A stretch of DNA of 64,000 nucleotides from JBBDLF01 sp040879025 (GCA_040879025.1 JBBDLF010000038.1:124001-188000); one strand, 5' to 3'. Positions 9,054 to 18,341 are shown, counted from the first letter of the stretch. Numbers and translations are program-made. Notes: generated by a model from the sequence alone, not told the origin.

Positions 9054-10033
9054 CAGGACTGCCTCATCGTGTGGCGCAGAATCAGAATAAAAACAGGTAC
9101 GCCGATTACTGCAGTGACAACACCAACGGGCAACTGCTGCGGCGCAATCACGGTTCTTGCGGCACTGTCGGCGATGACCAGAAAACTGCCTCCCAAAAGT
9201 ACACTGCAGGGGACCAGCAATCTGTGATCCCTGGCACCGAGCATACGCAGCATATGGGGAATTACCAGTCCGACAAAGCCGACGGAGCCGGCTATTACAA
9301 CCGCGCTGGCTGTGAGAACCGAGGCGGTGAGATATAGAACAATGCGCATACGTCCGACGTCGACGCCCAGGGCCTGGGCCGCCAGATCGCCCCGTGTCAG
9401 CACGTTCAGGGACCTGGCGAGAAACAGGGCCAGTCCGGTGCCAGCGGCCAGAACCAGATAGTGGCCCACACTCAGTCTGCTCTGACTGAGATCACCCATC
9501 AGCCAGAACAGCATGCTTTGGACGTTATTGCTGGAACTGGTCGTCAGCAGAATATTAATGACCGCGCCCCAGCCCGCCGACACGACAACACCGGTAAGCA
9601 ACAGGCGCATCGCCGACCAGTTTCCAGACGTGTTTGATAATCCAAATACGATGATAATCGACACCAGGGCACCGGCCAGGGCCGCATGGGATGTCCACAG
9701 GCCGCTGACTCCCAGCAGGATCGCCGACAGAGCCCCCACCGCGGCACCACCTGAAATGCCCAGGATATACGGGTCGGCCAGTGGATTTCGAAGCAAAACC
9801 TGCATGATGACCCCGGAAAGGGCGAGCAGACCGCCGGTGACGAAACCCGCCAGTGCTCTCGGCATGCGCAGTTCCCACAGCACCTGTGTTTCGGTTTCAG
9901 TGCCCGACTGTGGAGAGATCAGCAGGCGAACCAGCGGCAGGTCCAGGCTACCGCTGTTCAGCGACAGTATCAGGCCTGCCACGCTAAGCAGTACCAGTGA
10001 GGACAACAGCAGGTAATGTCTGGTCACGATCAA
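9053..10033 (-). CDS. ABC transporter permease, FecCD/BtuC family
   Basis: Integral membrane subunit (326 residues, about nine or ten helices) of an importer for siderophore-iron, haem or cobalamin. Family marks include GGLLALSGVIMQVLLRNPLADPY and, near residue 200, the stretch ending ALGVDVGR that forms the coupling loop with the ATPase, plus GFVGLVIPHMLRML. It is the first gene of a two-gene minus-strand unit; the ATPase start overlaps its stop codon. The divergent neighbour is yajQ, 236 bases away. The substrate is unknown; the lack of a binding-protein gene is unusual for this family. Confidence 0.88.
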   Translation of the reverse strand: MIVTRHYLLLSSLVLLSVAGLILSLNSGSLDLPLVRLLISPQSGTETETQVLWELRMPRALAGFVTGGLLALSGVIMQVLLRNPLADPYILGISGGAAVGALSAILLGVSGLWTSHAALAGALVSIIIVFGLSNTSGNWSAMRLLLTGVVVSAGWGAVINILLTTSSSNNVQSMLFWLMGDLSQSRLSVGHYLVLAAGTGLALFLARSLNVLTRGDLAAQALGVDVGRMRIVLYLTASVLTASAVVIAGSVGFVGLVIPHMLRMLGARDHRLLVPCSVLLGGSFLVIADSAARTVIAPQQLPVGVVTAVIGVPVFILILRHTMRQS

Positions 10034-10269
10034 TGCGGGGCTCTCAACGGTGGCAGGATGGATAGCCTGGGAACGGCATCCGGACGAGGGTGATTATATT
10101 CACAGCGTGACGGAAAAATCATGCCGGATTGCAACGTTTTCGCGACTCGGTTGTTGTGACGGGACAAATCTCTTATGCCGGCGCGCTTCGCAATGTTAGA
10201 CTCAGGCGCAGAATGAACGCCGTGCTTTTCAGGCGCCTGTGAAAAGCAAGTCCAGGCCGGGGGAAGAAA

Positions 10270-10752
10270 ATGCCGTCTTTTGATATTGTATCCGAGGTGG
10301 ATATGCATGAATTGAACAATGCACTGGATCAGGCCAACCGGGAAGTGGACACCCGGTTTGATTTCAAGGGAACCAATGCCCGGTTTGAACTGAAGGATTC
10401 GGTCATCACGCTTAATGCCGAAGTGGAATTTCAAATTCAGCAGATGATGGAAATTCTGAAAGGCAAACTGGTCAAACGTGATATCGATATTAAAAGTCTG
10501 GAGGCCGGAGAAGTGACGGTAACAGGGCAACGTGCGCAGATGCCCGTCACGGTAAAACAGGGCATCGAGGCGGATCTGGCCCGGAAAATTGTCAAGATGG
10601 TGAAGGAAAAAAAATTGAAAGTGCAGACTGCAATACAAGGAGAAAAATTGCGGGTCACAGGTAAGAAACGTGATGACCTGCAAGATGTGATCGCCATGCT
10701 GAAAGAAGCCAAACTAAACATTCCATTACAGTTCAACAATTTCCGTGACTAA
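10270..10752 (+). CDS. yajQ: YajQ family nucleotide-binding protein
   Basis: Small cytoplasmic protein (160 residues) with two ferredoxin-like domains. The sequence MPSFDIVSEVDMHELNNALD and the ending LNIPLQFNNFRD are diagnostic. Members bind cyclic di-GMP in Xanthomonas and Pseudomonas, and also bind nucleic acids; which applies here is unknown. A purine-rich Shine-Dalgarno (GGGGGAAG) precedes ATG 10270. Its last eight bases overlap the start of the AmpG-like gene, suggesting translational coupling. Confidence 0.95.
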   Translation: MPSFDIVSEVDMHELNNALDQANREVDTRFDFKGTNARFELKDSVITLNAEVEFQIQQMMEILKGKLVKRDIDIKSLEAGEVTVTGQRAQMPVTVKQGIEADLARKIVKMVKEKKLKVQTAIQGEKLRVTGKKRDDLQDVIAMLKEAKLNIPLQFNNFRD

Positions 10753-12148
10753 TACCCAAACCAGTTCCTGGCGTGAAGCAATGCGCATCTACCTGCATCC
10801 TCGTGTGGCGTCGATGCTGTTCCTTGGCTTCTCGGCGGGACTACCCTACCTGCTGGTGTTTACCACGCTCACCGCCTGGCTCACCGAGGCTGGAGTCAGC
10901 CGCGCCAGTATTGGATTCTTTTCATGGATTGGCATTACGTATTCAATCAAGGTGCTGTGGGCGCCCGTGGTGGATCGCCTGACATTACCGCTGTTGGGTG
11001 GTTTGCTGGGCAGACGGCGCAGTTGGATGCTGCTGGCACAATTGCTGATCGCGGGCGGGTTGACAGGCATGGCGCTCACCGATCCGGTTGAGGATTTGAT
11101 GCGGGTGGCTATGTTTGCCTTGCTGGTGGCGTTCGGTTCCGCCACCCAGGATGTCGCCATAGATGCCTGGCGTATTGAAGCGGTATCGGTGGAGCGACAG
11201 GCCGCCATGTCCGCCACCTATGTATTTGGCTATCGCGTGGCGCTGCTCGTGGCGGGCGCCGGTGCGCTGCACCTGGTGGCATTCGCTTCCTGGCCGGGAG
11301 TTTACCTTATCATGGCAGTGCTGGTCGGTGTGGGTATGGTGACAGTGCTGGTTTCCAGTGAACCCGCGGTGGACCGCCAGACTGACGTTGTTTTTCTCGA
11401 GCAGCGGGTGCAGGATTATCTGGCCCGCAGCGGACACGTTCCTCCCGCATTGCGACACAGTATCGCCTGGTTGATTGGTGCCGTGGTTTGCCCGTTCGTC
11501 GATTTCTTTCAGCGTTACGGCCGCCAGGCATTATTGCTGTTGCTCATCGTAGCTTGTTTTCGAATTACCGACATCAGCATGGGGGCCATGGCTCTGCCAT
11601 TTTACCTTGATCTGGGATTCAGCCGGGCGGAAATCGCCAATATCGCCGGAGTCTGGGGTGTAGCCATGACCATACTCGGCGGCGCCACGGGCGGTTTGCT
11701 GGTACCCCGCTACGGTCTGTTACCGGTTTTGCTGGCGGGCGCCATTCTCGCCGCCGGCACTAATCTGCTGTTTTCCTTGATGGCGCTGGTTGGTCCTGAA
11801 AGCTGGATGCTGGCGGTCACGATCAGTGGTGATAACTTCTGCGGTGGTCTGGCCATGGCGGTGCTTATCGCATGGATGTCGAGCCTGGTCAATACCGCCT
11901 ACACGGCAACCCAGTATGCCCTGTTCAGTTCCTTGATGACTCTGCCTGGTAAAATTATCGGTGGTTTCAGCGGACTGGTAGTGGAGGGTTACGGCTATTT
12001 CCTGTTTTTCATTTACGTGACGCTGCTCGGTGTTCCGGTGATTCTTCTGATAGTCTACCTGATGCGCCGTCAGGCCCGCGCCTCGCAAGGCGGATCAGGC
12101 GCATCATGGAGCCTCTCGCGAAAGAGCCTGTCGCAGAAAATCCTGTAA
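10745..12148 (+). CDS. ampG: AmpG-like muropeptide permease (MFS)
   Basis: 467-residue major-facilitator protein with 12 or more membrane helices. The N-terminus after residue 13 (MRIYLHPRVASMLFLGFSAG), PYLLVFTTLTAWL and the KVLWAPVVDR motif match AmpG permeases, which import GlcNAc-anhydroMurNAc peptides for recycling. The product would supply the substrate of AmpD, encoded 8 kb upstream. The start is GTG 10745 inside the yajQ stop region; ATG 10781 is possible and is where family similarity begins. Other AmpG-like MFS carriers with different substrates exist, so the exact substrate is inferred. Confidence 0.82.
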   Translation: MTNTQTSSWREAMRIYLHPRVASMLFLGFSAGLPYLLVFTTLTAWLTEAGVSRASIGFFSWIGITYSIKVLWAPVVDRLTLPLLGGLLGRRRSWMLLAQLLIAGGLTGMALTDPVEDLMRVAMFALLVAFGSATQDVAIDAWRIEAVSVERQAAMSATYVFGYRVALLVAGAGALHLVAFASWPGVYLIMAVLVGVGMVTVLVSSEPAVDRQTDVVFLEQRVQDYLARSGHVPPALRHSIAWLIGAVVCPFVDFFQRYGRQALLLLLIVACFRITDISMGAMALPFYLDLGFSRAEIANIAGVWGVAMTILGGATGGLLVPRYGLLPVLLAGAILAAGTNLLFSLMALVGPESWMLAVTISGDNFCGGLAMAVLIAWMSSLVNTAYTATQYALFSSLMTLPGKIIGGFSGLVVEGYGYFLFFIYVTLLGVPVILLIVYLMRRQARASQGGSGASWSLSRKSLSQKIL

Positions 12149-12179
12149 TGCCAGCGTTCCCGTGCGTGCGAGCAGAGTA

Positions 12180-12491
12180 TCAGCGTTCTTCCGGGTACCA
12201 CCCGTATTGCCGCAATGAAAGTTTGCCATTGACGAATTTGATTCCCTCCGCCTCGAGCCTGGAACGCTGCAACTGGTATTGCTCGCTGCCCCGCGGAAAC
12301 GCCATGCGGCCATCGGACCGGACTACACGATGCCAGGGCAGCCGGGATCCTGCCGGCAGGTTTTTGAGGACGTGTCCGGCGAAACGGGAGTAGCCGGGCA
12401 AGGCCGCCAGCTTTGCCAGTTGCCCGTAGCTGACCGCTTTTCCGCGAGGAATCCGGTGCAGTACCTGCCATATCCTTTCCCGATTTTCCAC
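12180..12491 (-). CDS. atl: Alkyltransferase-like protein (Atl)
   Basis: 103-residue DNA-binding protein homologous to the C-terminal domain of O6-alkylguanine-DNA alkyltransferases. The active-site motif PCHRV is changed to PWHRV (Trp53), the defining change of Atl proteins such as E. coli YbaZ: they cannot accept alkyl groups but flip and mark alkylated guanines for nucleotide excision repair. The recognition helix region is YSRFAGHVLKNLPAG. It is a single gene, convergent with the AmpG-like gene and divergent from fxsA. Confidence 0.9.
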   Translation of the reverse strand: MENRERIWQVLHRIPRGKAVSYGQLAKLAALPGYSRFAGHVLKNLPAGSRLPWHRVVRSDGRMAFPRGSEQYQLQRSRLEAEGIKFVNGKLSLRQYGWYPEER

Positions 12492-12539
12492 CAGCGATGA
12501 CTCCGAGGATTTTCAAACGCGCCTGTGATACGGTTATAG

Positions 12540-12545
12540 TATAAT
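12540..12545 (+). promoter_or_regulatory. Candidate -10 element for fxsA
   Basis: A perfect TATAAT lies 21 bases before the GTG start of the fxsA-like gene. No good -35 is seen at 16-18 bases upstream, so the call rests on the -10 hexamer and its position only. Confidence 0.45.
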
Positions 12546-12566
12546 CTTTTGATTGAAGAGGGCCGA

Positions 12567-13103
12567 GTGCGATTCATCTTTCTGTTTTTTATTGTCGTAC
12601 CCCTCGTCGAGATCATGCTGCTGTTCGAGGTCAGCGATCACATCGGCGGCCTCTGGACGATTTTGCTGGTTGTACTTACCGCGGTGGTAGGCCTGCAAAT
12701 TCTGAAGTTCCAGGGTTTTTCCACTATGTTGCGCGCAAACGAACGCTTGCGCAGTGGAGGGATACCTGCCCAGGAAGTTGTGGAAGGTTTGATGCTGGCC
12801 TTTGCCGGAGCGCTTCTGCTCACGCCGGGCTTTATAACGGACACACTTGGGTTTTTACTTCTGGTTGCGCCTCTGCGCCAGGCGGCCGCTGCCCGGATTA
12901 TCAGGTCCGGTGTTGTGATGACCCTGGGCGGAAGGGTGGACGGAGGCATGAGCGCAAACCGGCCCGGAGGTGCGGGCATGTTCTGGCGTACCGGCAGAAA
13001 ACGTGACAGCAGAGACGAAACCACGGTCGAAGGCGAGTATTACGAGGAATCCGGTAGCCTGGACGAGAACCCTCCATCGGATGACAAGCGGGACCCCGAC
13101 TAG
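12567..13103 (+). CDS. fxsA: FxsA-family cytoplasmic membrane protein
   Basis: 178-residue membrane protein. Four hydrophobic stretches in the first 110 residues, with VVPLVEIMLLFEV, ...VGLQILKFQG..., and LLLTPGFITDTLGFLLLVAPLR, match the FxsA (suppressor of F exclusion of phage T7) family. The tail is polar and acidic. In this lineage the gene commonly sits upstream of groESL, as it does here. I prefer GTG 12567, with AGAGGG upstream, over the longer TTG 12549 start because the family motif begins at once. A short GC-rich hairpin (CCCCC/GGGGG, 13105-13118) follows the stop codon. Confidence 0.87.
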   Translation: MRFIFLFFIVVPLVEIMLLFEVSDHIGGLWTILLVVLTAVVGLQILKFQGFSTMLRANERLRSGGIPAQEVVEGLMLAFAGALLLTPGFITDTLGFLLLVAPLRQAAAARIIRSGVVMTLGGRVDGGMSANRPGGAGMFWRTGRKRDSRDETTVEGEYYEESGSLDENPPSDDKRDPD

Positions 13104-13159
13104 TCCCCCGGGCGGGGGTGGTACAGGATCAGACTGAACCGATTTTTTACAATCTGCCA

Positions 13160-13186
13160 TTGAAATCCCCTTGATTGTCCCCATAA
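13160..13186 (+). promoter_or_regulatory. Sigma-32 (heat-shock) promoter of groESL
   Basis: TTGAAA (13160-13165) and CCCCAT (13179-13184), followed by AAA, are separated by 13 bases. This agrees closely with the sigma-32 consensus (CTTGAA, 11-16 bases, CCCCATnT). It lies 159 bases before groES, as expected for a heat-shock controlled groE operon. Confidence 0.8.
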
Positions 13187-13244
13187 AGGTCGCATGTCAG
13201 AAGCGCAGCCAGCCTGTTATGGCCAGATACCGCGTCTGTAAGAC

Positions 13245-13274
13245 TTGACGATACGATTCGGAAGGCTCGATTAT
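13245..13274 (+). promoter_or_regulatory. Candidate sigma-70 promoter of groESL
   Basis: TTGACG (13245-13250) and GATTAT (13269-13274) with an 18-base spacer lie downstream of the heat-shock promoter and 70 bases before groES. It would give basal transcription. No CIRCE inverted repeat was found. Confidence 0.5.
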
Positions 13275-13344
13275 CGCGGCCTGTCGGATTCGTATTGGAG
13301 TTTGGGTACCAACGGGTAAATTAATTGATTCAGGAGAATGTGTA

Positions 13345-13635
13345 ATGAAAATTCGACCTTTACATGACCGTGTCGTCGTGCGGCGCAAGGAAGAGGAGAC
13401 AACCACAGCAGGCGGTATAGTTCTGCCGGGTTCCGCGGCTGAAAAGCCCGCCCAGGGCGAGGTCGTTGCAATAGGGCCGGGCCGGGTTCTCGACAATGGA
13501 GAAGTCCGCCCTGTGGATTTAAAAGTTGGTGATACAGTGGTTTTCGGTAAATATGCCAGTAACACTGTACAAGTCGGTGAGGACGAATTGCTGATTTTGA
13601 ACGAAAGTGAAATATTCGGCGTTATTGAGAAGTAA
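13345..13635 (+). CDS. groES: Co-chaperonin GroES
   Basis: 96-residue lid of the GroEL folding chamber. It starts MKIRPLHDRVVVRR, and the mobile loop that contacts GroEL is at about residues 18-33 (EETTTAGGIVLPGSAA). The length and ending (EIFGVIEK) are canonical. An AGGAG Shine-Dalgarno precedes the ATG. groEL follows 61 bases later in the same operon. Confidence 0.99.
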   Translation: MKIRPLHDRVVVRRKEEETTTAGGIVLPGSAAEKPAQGEVVAIGPGRVLDNGEVRPVDLKVGDTVVFGKYASNTVQVGEDELLILNESEIFGVIEK

Positions 13636-13696
13636 GCTGCCGGTTCATCGGAATTCATCTTTAAAAAATCATCATCAAAAATAGGATTATTGACCA

Positions 13697-15349
<1,653 letters not shown>

Positions 15350-15416
15350 GAATGCCGAACCCCGGAAGCGCGACCAACGCTCCCGGATCAGCATGGAAGC
15401 TGACGTGACACAAGCG

Positions 15417-15446
15417 AAGGGTGGAACGAAAGTTCCACCCTTTTTT
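15417..15446 (+). terminator. Rho-independent terminator of groESL
   Basis: A perfect 11-base stem, AAGGGTGGAAC (15417-15427) with GTTCCACCCTT (15432-15442), encloses a GAAA tetraloop and is followed by further T residues. It lies 68 bases after the groEL stop codon and just before the convergent sodB stop, so it may partly serve both directions. Confidence 0.93.
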
Positions 15447-15491
15447 ACAGCCGGGAGTGTTTACAGCTCAGAGCGCGAATCGCGAAGGCTG

Positions 15492-16085
15492 TCATGCGCC
15501 GGACAGATTGCTACTGGCGAATTCCCAGTTGGCCAGATTCTCCAGGAACGAAGTCAGAAAATCCGGACGACGGTTCTGGAAATCCAGATAATAAGCGTGT
15601 TCCCAGACATCACAGACCAGTACCGGGGTTTTGCCTTCAGTGACTGGCGTGCCCGCATTCGCTGTTTTGACGATTTCCAGTTTGTTGCTGTCGTCCACCA
15701 GCCACACCCAGCCGCTGCCGAACTGTCCGACACCGCCATTGATGAACTCGGTTTTGAATGCATCAAAACTGCCAAAATCCTTGTCGATGCGTTCGGCTAT
15801 CGCTCCGGTTGGCTTTCCACCTCCGTCCGGACTGAGGCATTTCCAGAAAAAATCATGGTTATAATGCTGGCCCACATTATTGAACAGGGTGCCACCTTTT
15901 TTTGCCGCTTTCCTGACCAGTTCTTCCAGGTTGTCAGCCGTGATATTGGCTTCCTTGACCAGCTCATTGGCTTTGGTTACATAGGCATTGTGGTGCTTGC
16001 CATGGTGAAAATCCAGAGTCCGGGCTGACATATGCGGTTCCAGCGCATCTTTGGGATAGGGAAGATCGGGTAACGCTAACTTCAT
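15492..16085 (-). CDS. sodB: Iron superoxide dismutase
   Basis: 197-residue cytoplasmic enzyme converting superoxide to peroxide and oxygen. The metal ligands are His27, His77 (in GQHYNHDFFW), Asp159 and His163 (DVWEHAYYLD). Gln73, four residues before His77, is the position used by Fe-type enzymes, so iron is more likely than manganese; cambialism cannot be excluded. A Shine-Dalgarno (AGAGGAA) lies just upstream of the start. It is convergent with groEL. Confidence 0.95.
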   Translation of the reverse strand: MKLALPDLPYPKDALEPHMSARTLDFHHGKHHNAYVTKANELVKEANITADNLEELVRKAAKKGGTLFNNVGQHYNHDFFWKCLSPDGGGKPTGAIAERIDKDFGSFDAFKTEFINGGVGQFGSGWVWLVDDSNKLEIVKTANAGTPVTEGKTPVLVCDVWEHAYYLDFQNRRPDFLTSFLENLANWEFASSNLSGA

Positions 16086-16201
16086 AATATTCCTCTTCGT
16101 TGCTTGAATGATTCCTTGAATGGATTGCAGCGTGATACAGCGATAACCACTTCATTCTAGCAGATGCGGGAGGCGACTAAAATCTGGAGGGATCGATTCC
16201 G

Positions 16202-16278
16202 GAATCCCTGAACAGACTCGGGATTCTGGAACGGAAAAACCACAGGGACTTTCTATAGGGCCGGTATCCGGCCCTATA
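16202..16278. repeat. Two hairpins between sodB and the PuuD-type gene
   Basis: The stronger hairpin is a perfect palindrome with 11-base arms, TATAGGGCCGG (16254-16264) and CCGGCCCTATA (16268-16278), with a 3-base centre. A weaker one pairs GAATCCC near 16203-16209 with GGGATTC near 16220-16226. They lie just after the minus-strand membrane gene and upstream of sodB. Neither has a long T tract, so they may be weak terminators, mRNA 3'-end stabilisers or a protein site. Confidence 0.6.
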
Positions 16279-16300
16279 AGGAACTGAGCAAACAGACCGG

Positions 16301-16996
16301 TTACAAATACTGGATGATCAAAAAGAGTAGTGCGGTCAAGCCTATGCCGCTGTGAATAACCCCTGCGACACTGGTCATTATGCCGGTTTTGCCGATGAGG
16401 GCATTGACTTCAAGGGCTAAAATCACCAGTACCGTCAGAATCATCGCCAGCATGCTTACACCCTGAAGCGGTCCGGCATCCGACATCGACATGGGCAATG
16501 AACCGGTTCCTGTCATATGAGCTGACGCTCCCATGAAGAACAGCATGGGCAGGGAGAACAGCGTATTGCTACGCGATGCAAGACCCGCCTTGGCCAAGGC
16601 CCCCGCGGCTTCCGGAAGTGGTTCTCCACCACTGCCAACCTGTGCATTGGAAGCAATCACCACTTTCTGCTGCGGCCAGATGATCAGCCACACATTCAGG
16701 AACATCAGGGTACCCAGGATCATGCCAACCAGAATATAAAAGTTGACTGTATTTCCCATATAGGCAGCCAGTACAACCCCCGACAGGAAAGTGATCAGGG
16801 CACCGTATCTGAACCACGCCAGTGCTCTGGGTACCAGCTTTGCGATTGCCGAGGATTTCGCCGCAGGTTCGGTTTCCTTGAAATACTCCGTTTGTACGAA
16901 ATTGAAATAATAGAGTAGCCCAATCCAGACTACTCCGGCAAAAATGTGTATCCAGCGGAAAAGAAATGCGATTAACGCGCCAGCAGTGATTTCCAT
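16301..16996 (-). CDS. PuuD-type (Urate_ox_N) membrane domain protein
   Basis: 231-residue integral membrane protein with about six or seven helices. The start (RWIHIFAGVVWIGLLYYFNF) matches the membrane domain of the PuuD urate oxidase family (Pfam PF06181), often mislabelled antitermination protein NusG in databases. Full PuuD enzymes carry a C-terminal cytochrome c domain, which is absent here: there is no CxxCH motif and the protein ends at the last helix. Conserved His residues in helices 1 and near SAHMTGTG could bind haem. No purine catabolism genes are nearby, so a urate role is not supported. Confidence 0.72.
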   Translation of the reverse strand: MEITAGALIAFLFRWIHIFAGVVWIGLLYYFNFVQTEYFKETEPAAKSSAIAKLVPRALAWFRYGALITFLSGVVLAAYMGNTVNFYILVGMILGTLMFLNVWLIIWPQQKVVIASNAQVGSGGEPLPEAAGALAKAGLASRSNTLFSLPMLFFMGASAHMTGTGSLPMSMSDAGPLQGVSMLAMILTVLVILALEVNALIGKTGIMTSVAGVIHSGIGLTALLFLIIQYL

Positions 16997-17056
16997 TGCA
17001 GTGCCCTCTTGTTTATTTTTAATTTGTTATGATCAGATTTCAGGTTTTTATGAAAA

Positions 17057-17085
17057 AGATGCTAAAAGTCGACAACAGATGCTAA
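17057..17085. promoter_or_regulatory. Direct repeat AGATGCTAA x2, 20-bp period
   Basis: AGATGCTAA occurs at 17057-17065 and again at 17077-17085, so the start points are 20 bases apart (about two helical turns). It lies in the 267-base divergent spacer, 61 bases before the start of the PuuD-type gene. It may be a pair of regulator half-sites; no known regulator is matched. Confidence 0.3.
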
Positions 17086-17263
17086 CAGGGTGGATATCAG
17101 CCGAATGGCACACGCGAAAGCAAGGAGCATGGTAGCATTTCTGTTCGCTTATAGCCACGCAATCACCCTGTACCATAGCCTCTGAGCACAGTGTGGCCAG
17201 ATTCGATACAATGCAAAACTCCTGCCGCTGCAGGGATGACACAGGCCACTTTTTTCTAGGATA

Positions 17264-18073
17264 ATGAAGCCCATGAGAGACCAGGACGATTTGACCGATA
17301 TTCCCTCGCTGGTACCCACCAGAGACGAAGTGGATTCACATCAACGCACCCGTCGTCAGCAGGCCCAGGACATTGTGACACCCGCCCGATACGGTGAAGT
17401 TCACAAGGTCAGTACGTGGCCGGTGCGAATCATGTTGACGTTGTTGACCCTGGCGGTGGCCGCCGGCGGAGCGGCTTCGTATTATTTTTATGACCTCTAC
17501 AGGGATCAGTTGCAACGCTCGGACCGCCGCATTGGCGACCTGGAACAGCGTCTGCTGATGGCCGGGGATACCGTCGAGGCCTCGACCTCGGAACTGGGTC
17601 AGACTCTGGAATTCCATTTCTCTGAAATCGATAAATTGTGGGCGGCCAGACGGGCAATCAACCAGAGCCTGGACGATGTGCGGTCGGAAATTGCCAAGTT
17701 GAATCTGGCCAATGAAGGCCAGAACGAATCGGCGGCGCAAAGCAGCCAGTTGATCTCCCGAAACAGCGAATCGCTGACTGCCGCGTCGACACGTATCAAT
17801 GCTCTGGTCAATGAGCTGGATCAGATCACCCGGTCAGTGTCCGAACTGGATGAGGCGGTCCGGGTTCTTGATGGCCTCCGTTCCGACATGGAATCAATTC
17901 GCGCGACAATCGACAGTGGTGACAGCGCTGTAGGCGGTGTGGTCGGCCGGCTGGACTATGTGGAACAGTCATTGGAATCGATCAACGCCCATCGGCTACA
18001 GATTAACGAAACGCTGCTGCGACTACAGGAACAGTTACAGGACCTGCAGAGGGCGCAGTCCCCCTCGCTCTGA
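17264..18073 (+). CDS. Single-pass membrane protein with long periplasmic coiled coil
   Basis: 269 residues: a polar N-terminal part of about 50 residues, one membrane helix (about 53-76), then roughly 190 residues of predicted coiled coil rich in Leu, Glu, Gln and Ser, with no Cys and few Pro. Topology with Arg/Lys-rich residues before the helix suggests the coiled coil faces the periplasm. I do not recognise a named family. The start could also be ATG 17273. tRNA-Leu lies 135 bases downstream, and a VWA-like gene comes after it. A structural or scaffold role is possible but only a guess. Confidence 0.75.
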   Translation: MKPMRDQDDLTDIPSLVPTRDEVDSHQRTRRQQAQDIVTPARYGEVHKVSTWPVRIMLTLLTLAVAAGGAASYYFYDLYRDQLQRSDRRIGDLEQRLLMAGDTVEASTSELGQTLEFHFSEIDKLWAARRAINQSLDDVRSEIAKLNLANEGQNESAAQSSQLISRNSESLTAASTRINALVNELDQITRSVSELDEAVRVLDGLRSDMESIRATIDSGDSAVGGVVGRLDYVEQSLESINAHRLQINETLLRLQEQLQDLQRAQSPSL

Positions 18074-18173
18074 GCCCTCGGTGATGACAGCCGGCGCGCG
18101 GGTACAGCACCTGGAAATCTTCCCTCCATGCATGATGCGCGGCTGGCGGCACAGCGTTTCGGAACTCTTTTGG

Positions 18174-18205
18174 TACTCTGTTTTTGATACTCTGTTTTTG
18201 ATACT
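18174..18205 (+). repeat. 14-bp tandem repeat directly before tRNA-Leu
   Basis: TACTCTGTTTTTGA occurs at 18174-18187 and again at 18188-18201, followed by a partial third copy (TACT). The array ends two bases before the mature 5' end of tRNA-Leu, so it is in the promoter and 5' leader region of that gene. Confidence 0.85.
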
Positions 18206-18207
18206 TC

Positions 18208-18292
18208 GCGGATGTGGCGGAATTGGTAGACGCGCTAGATTTAGGTTCTAGTATCGCAAGGTGTGGGAGTTCAAGTCTCCCCATCCGCACCA
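18208..18292 (+). tRNA. tRNA-Leu (anticodon UAG)
   Basis: 85-base type II tRNA. The acceptor stem GCGGATG pairs with CATCCGC, the discriminator is A and CCA is encoded. The anticodon stem is CTAGA/TCTAG with loop TTTAGGT; the anticodon TAG at 18242-18244 reads CUN leucine codons, mainly CUA. The T arm is GGGAGTTCAAGTCTCCC, and a variable arm is present, as expected for leucine tRNAs. Confidence 0.97.
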
Positions 18293-18341
18293 TAAGTTCA
18301 AGTCTTAGTGGAAAAGCCCGGCCTGCCGGGCCCGGACGCTT

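Noticed and set aside
10034..10269. Possible cobalamin riboswitch upstream of the FecCD-type permease
   Set aside because: Read on the minus strand, I could not find the B12-box or the conserved GCCACTG-type core, so B12 control is not supported.
13105..13118. GC-rich hairpin after fxsA as a terminator
   Set aside because: Five-base stem with no T tract; too weak to call, noted only with the fxsA entry.
17163..17178. Possible second copy of the 34023 palindrome arm (AGCCTCTGA)
   Set aside because: Only nine bases agree and there is no inverted partner; within chance for this length.
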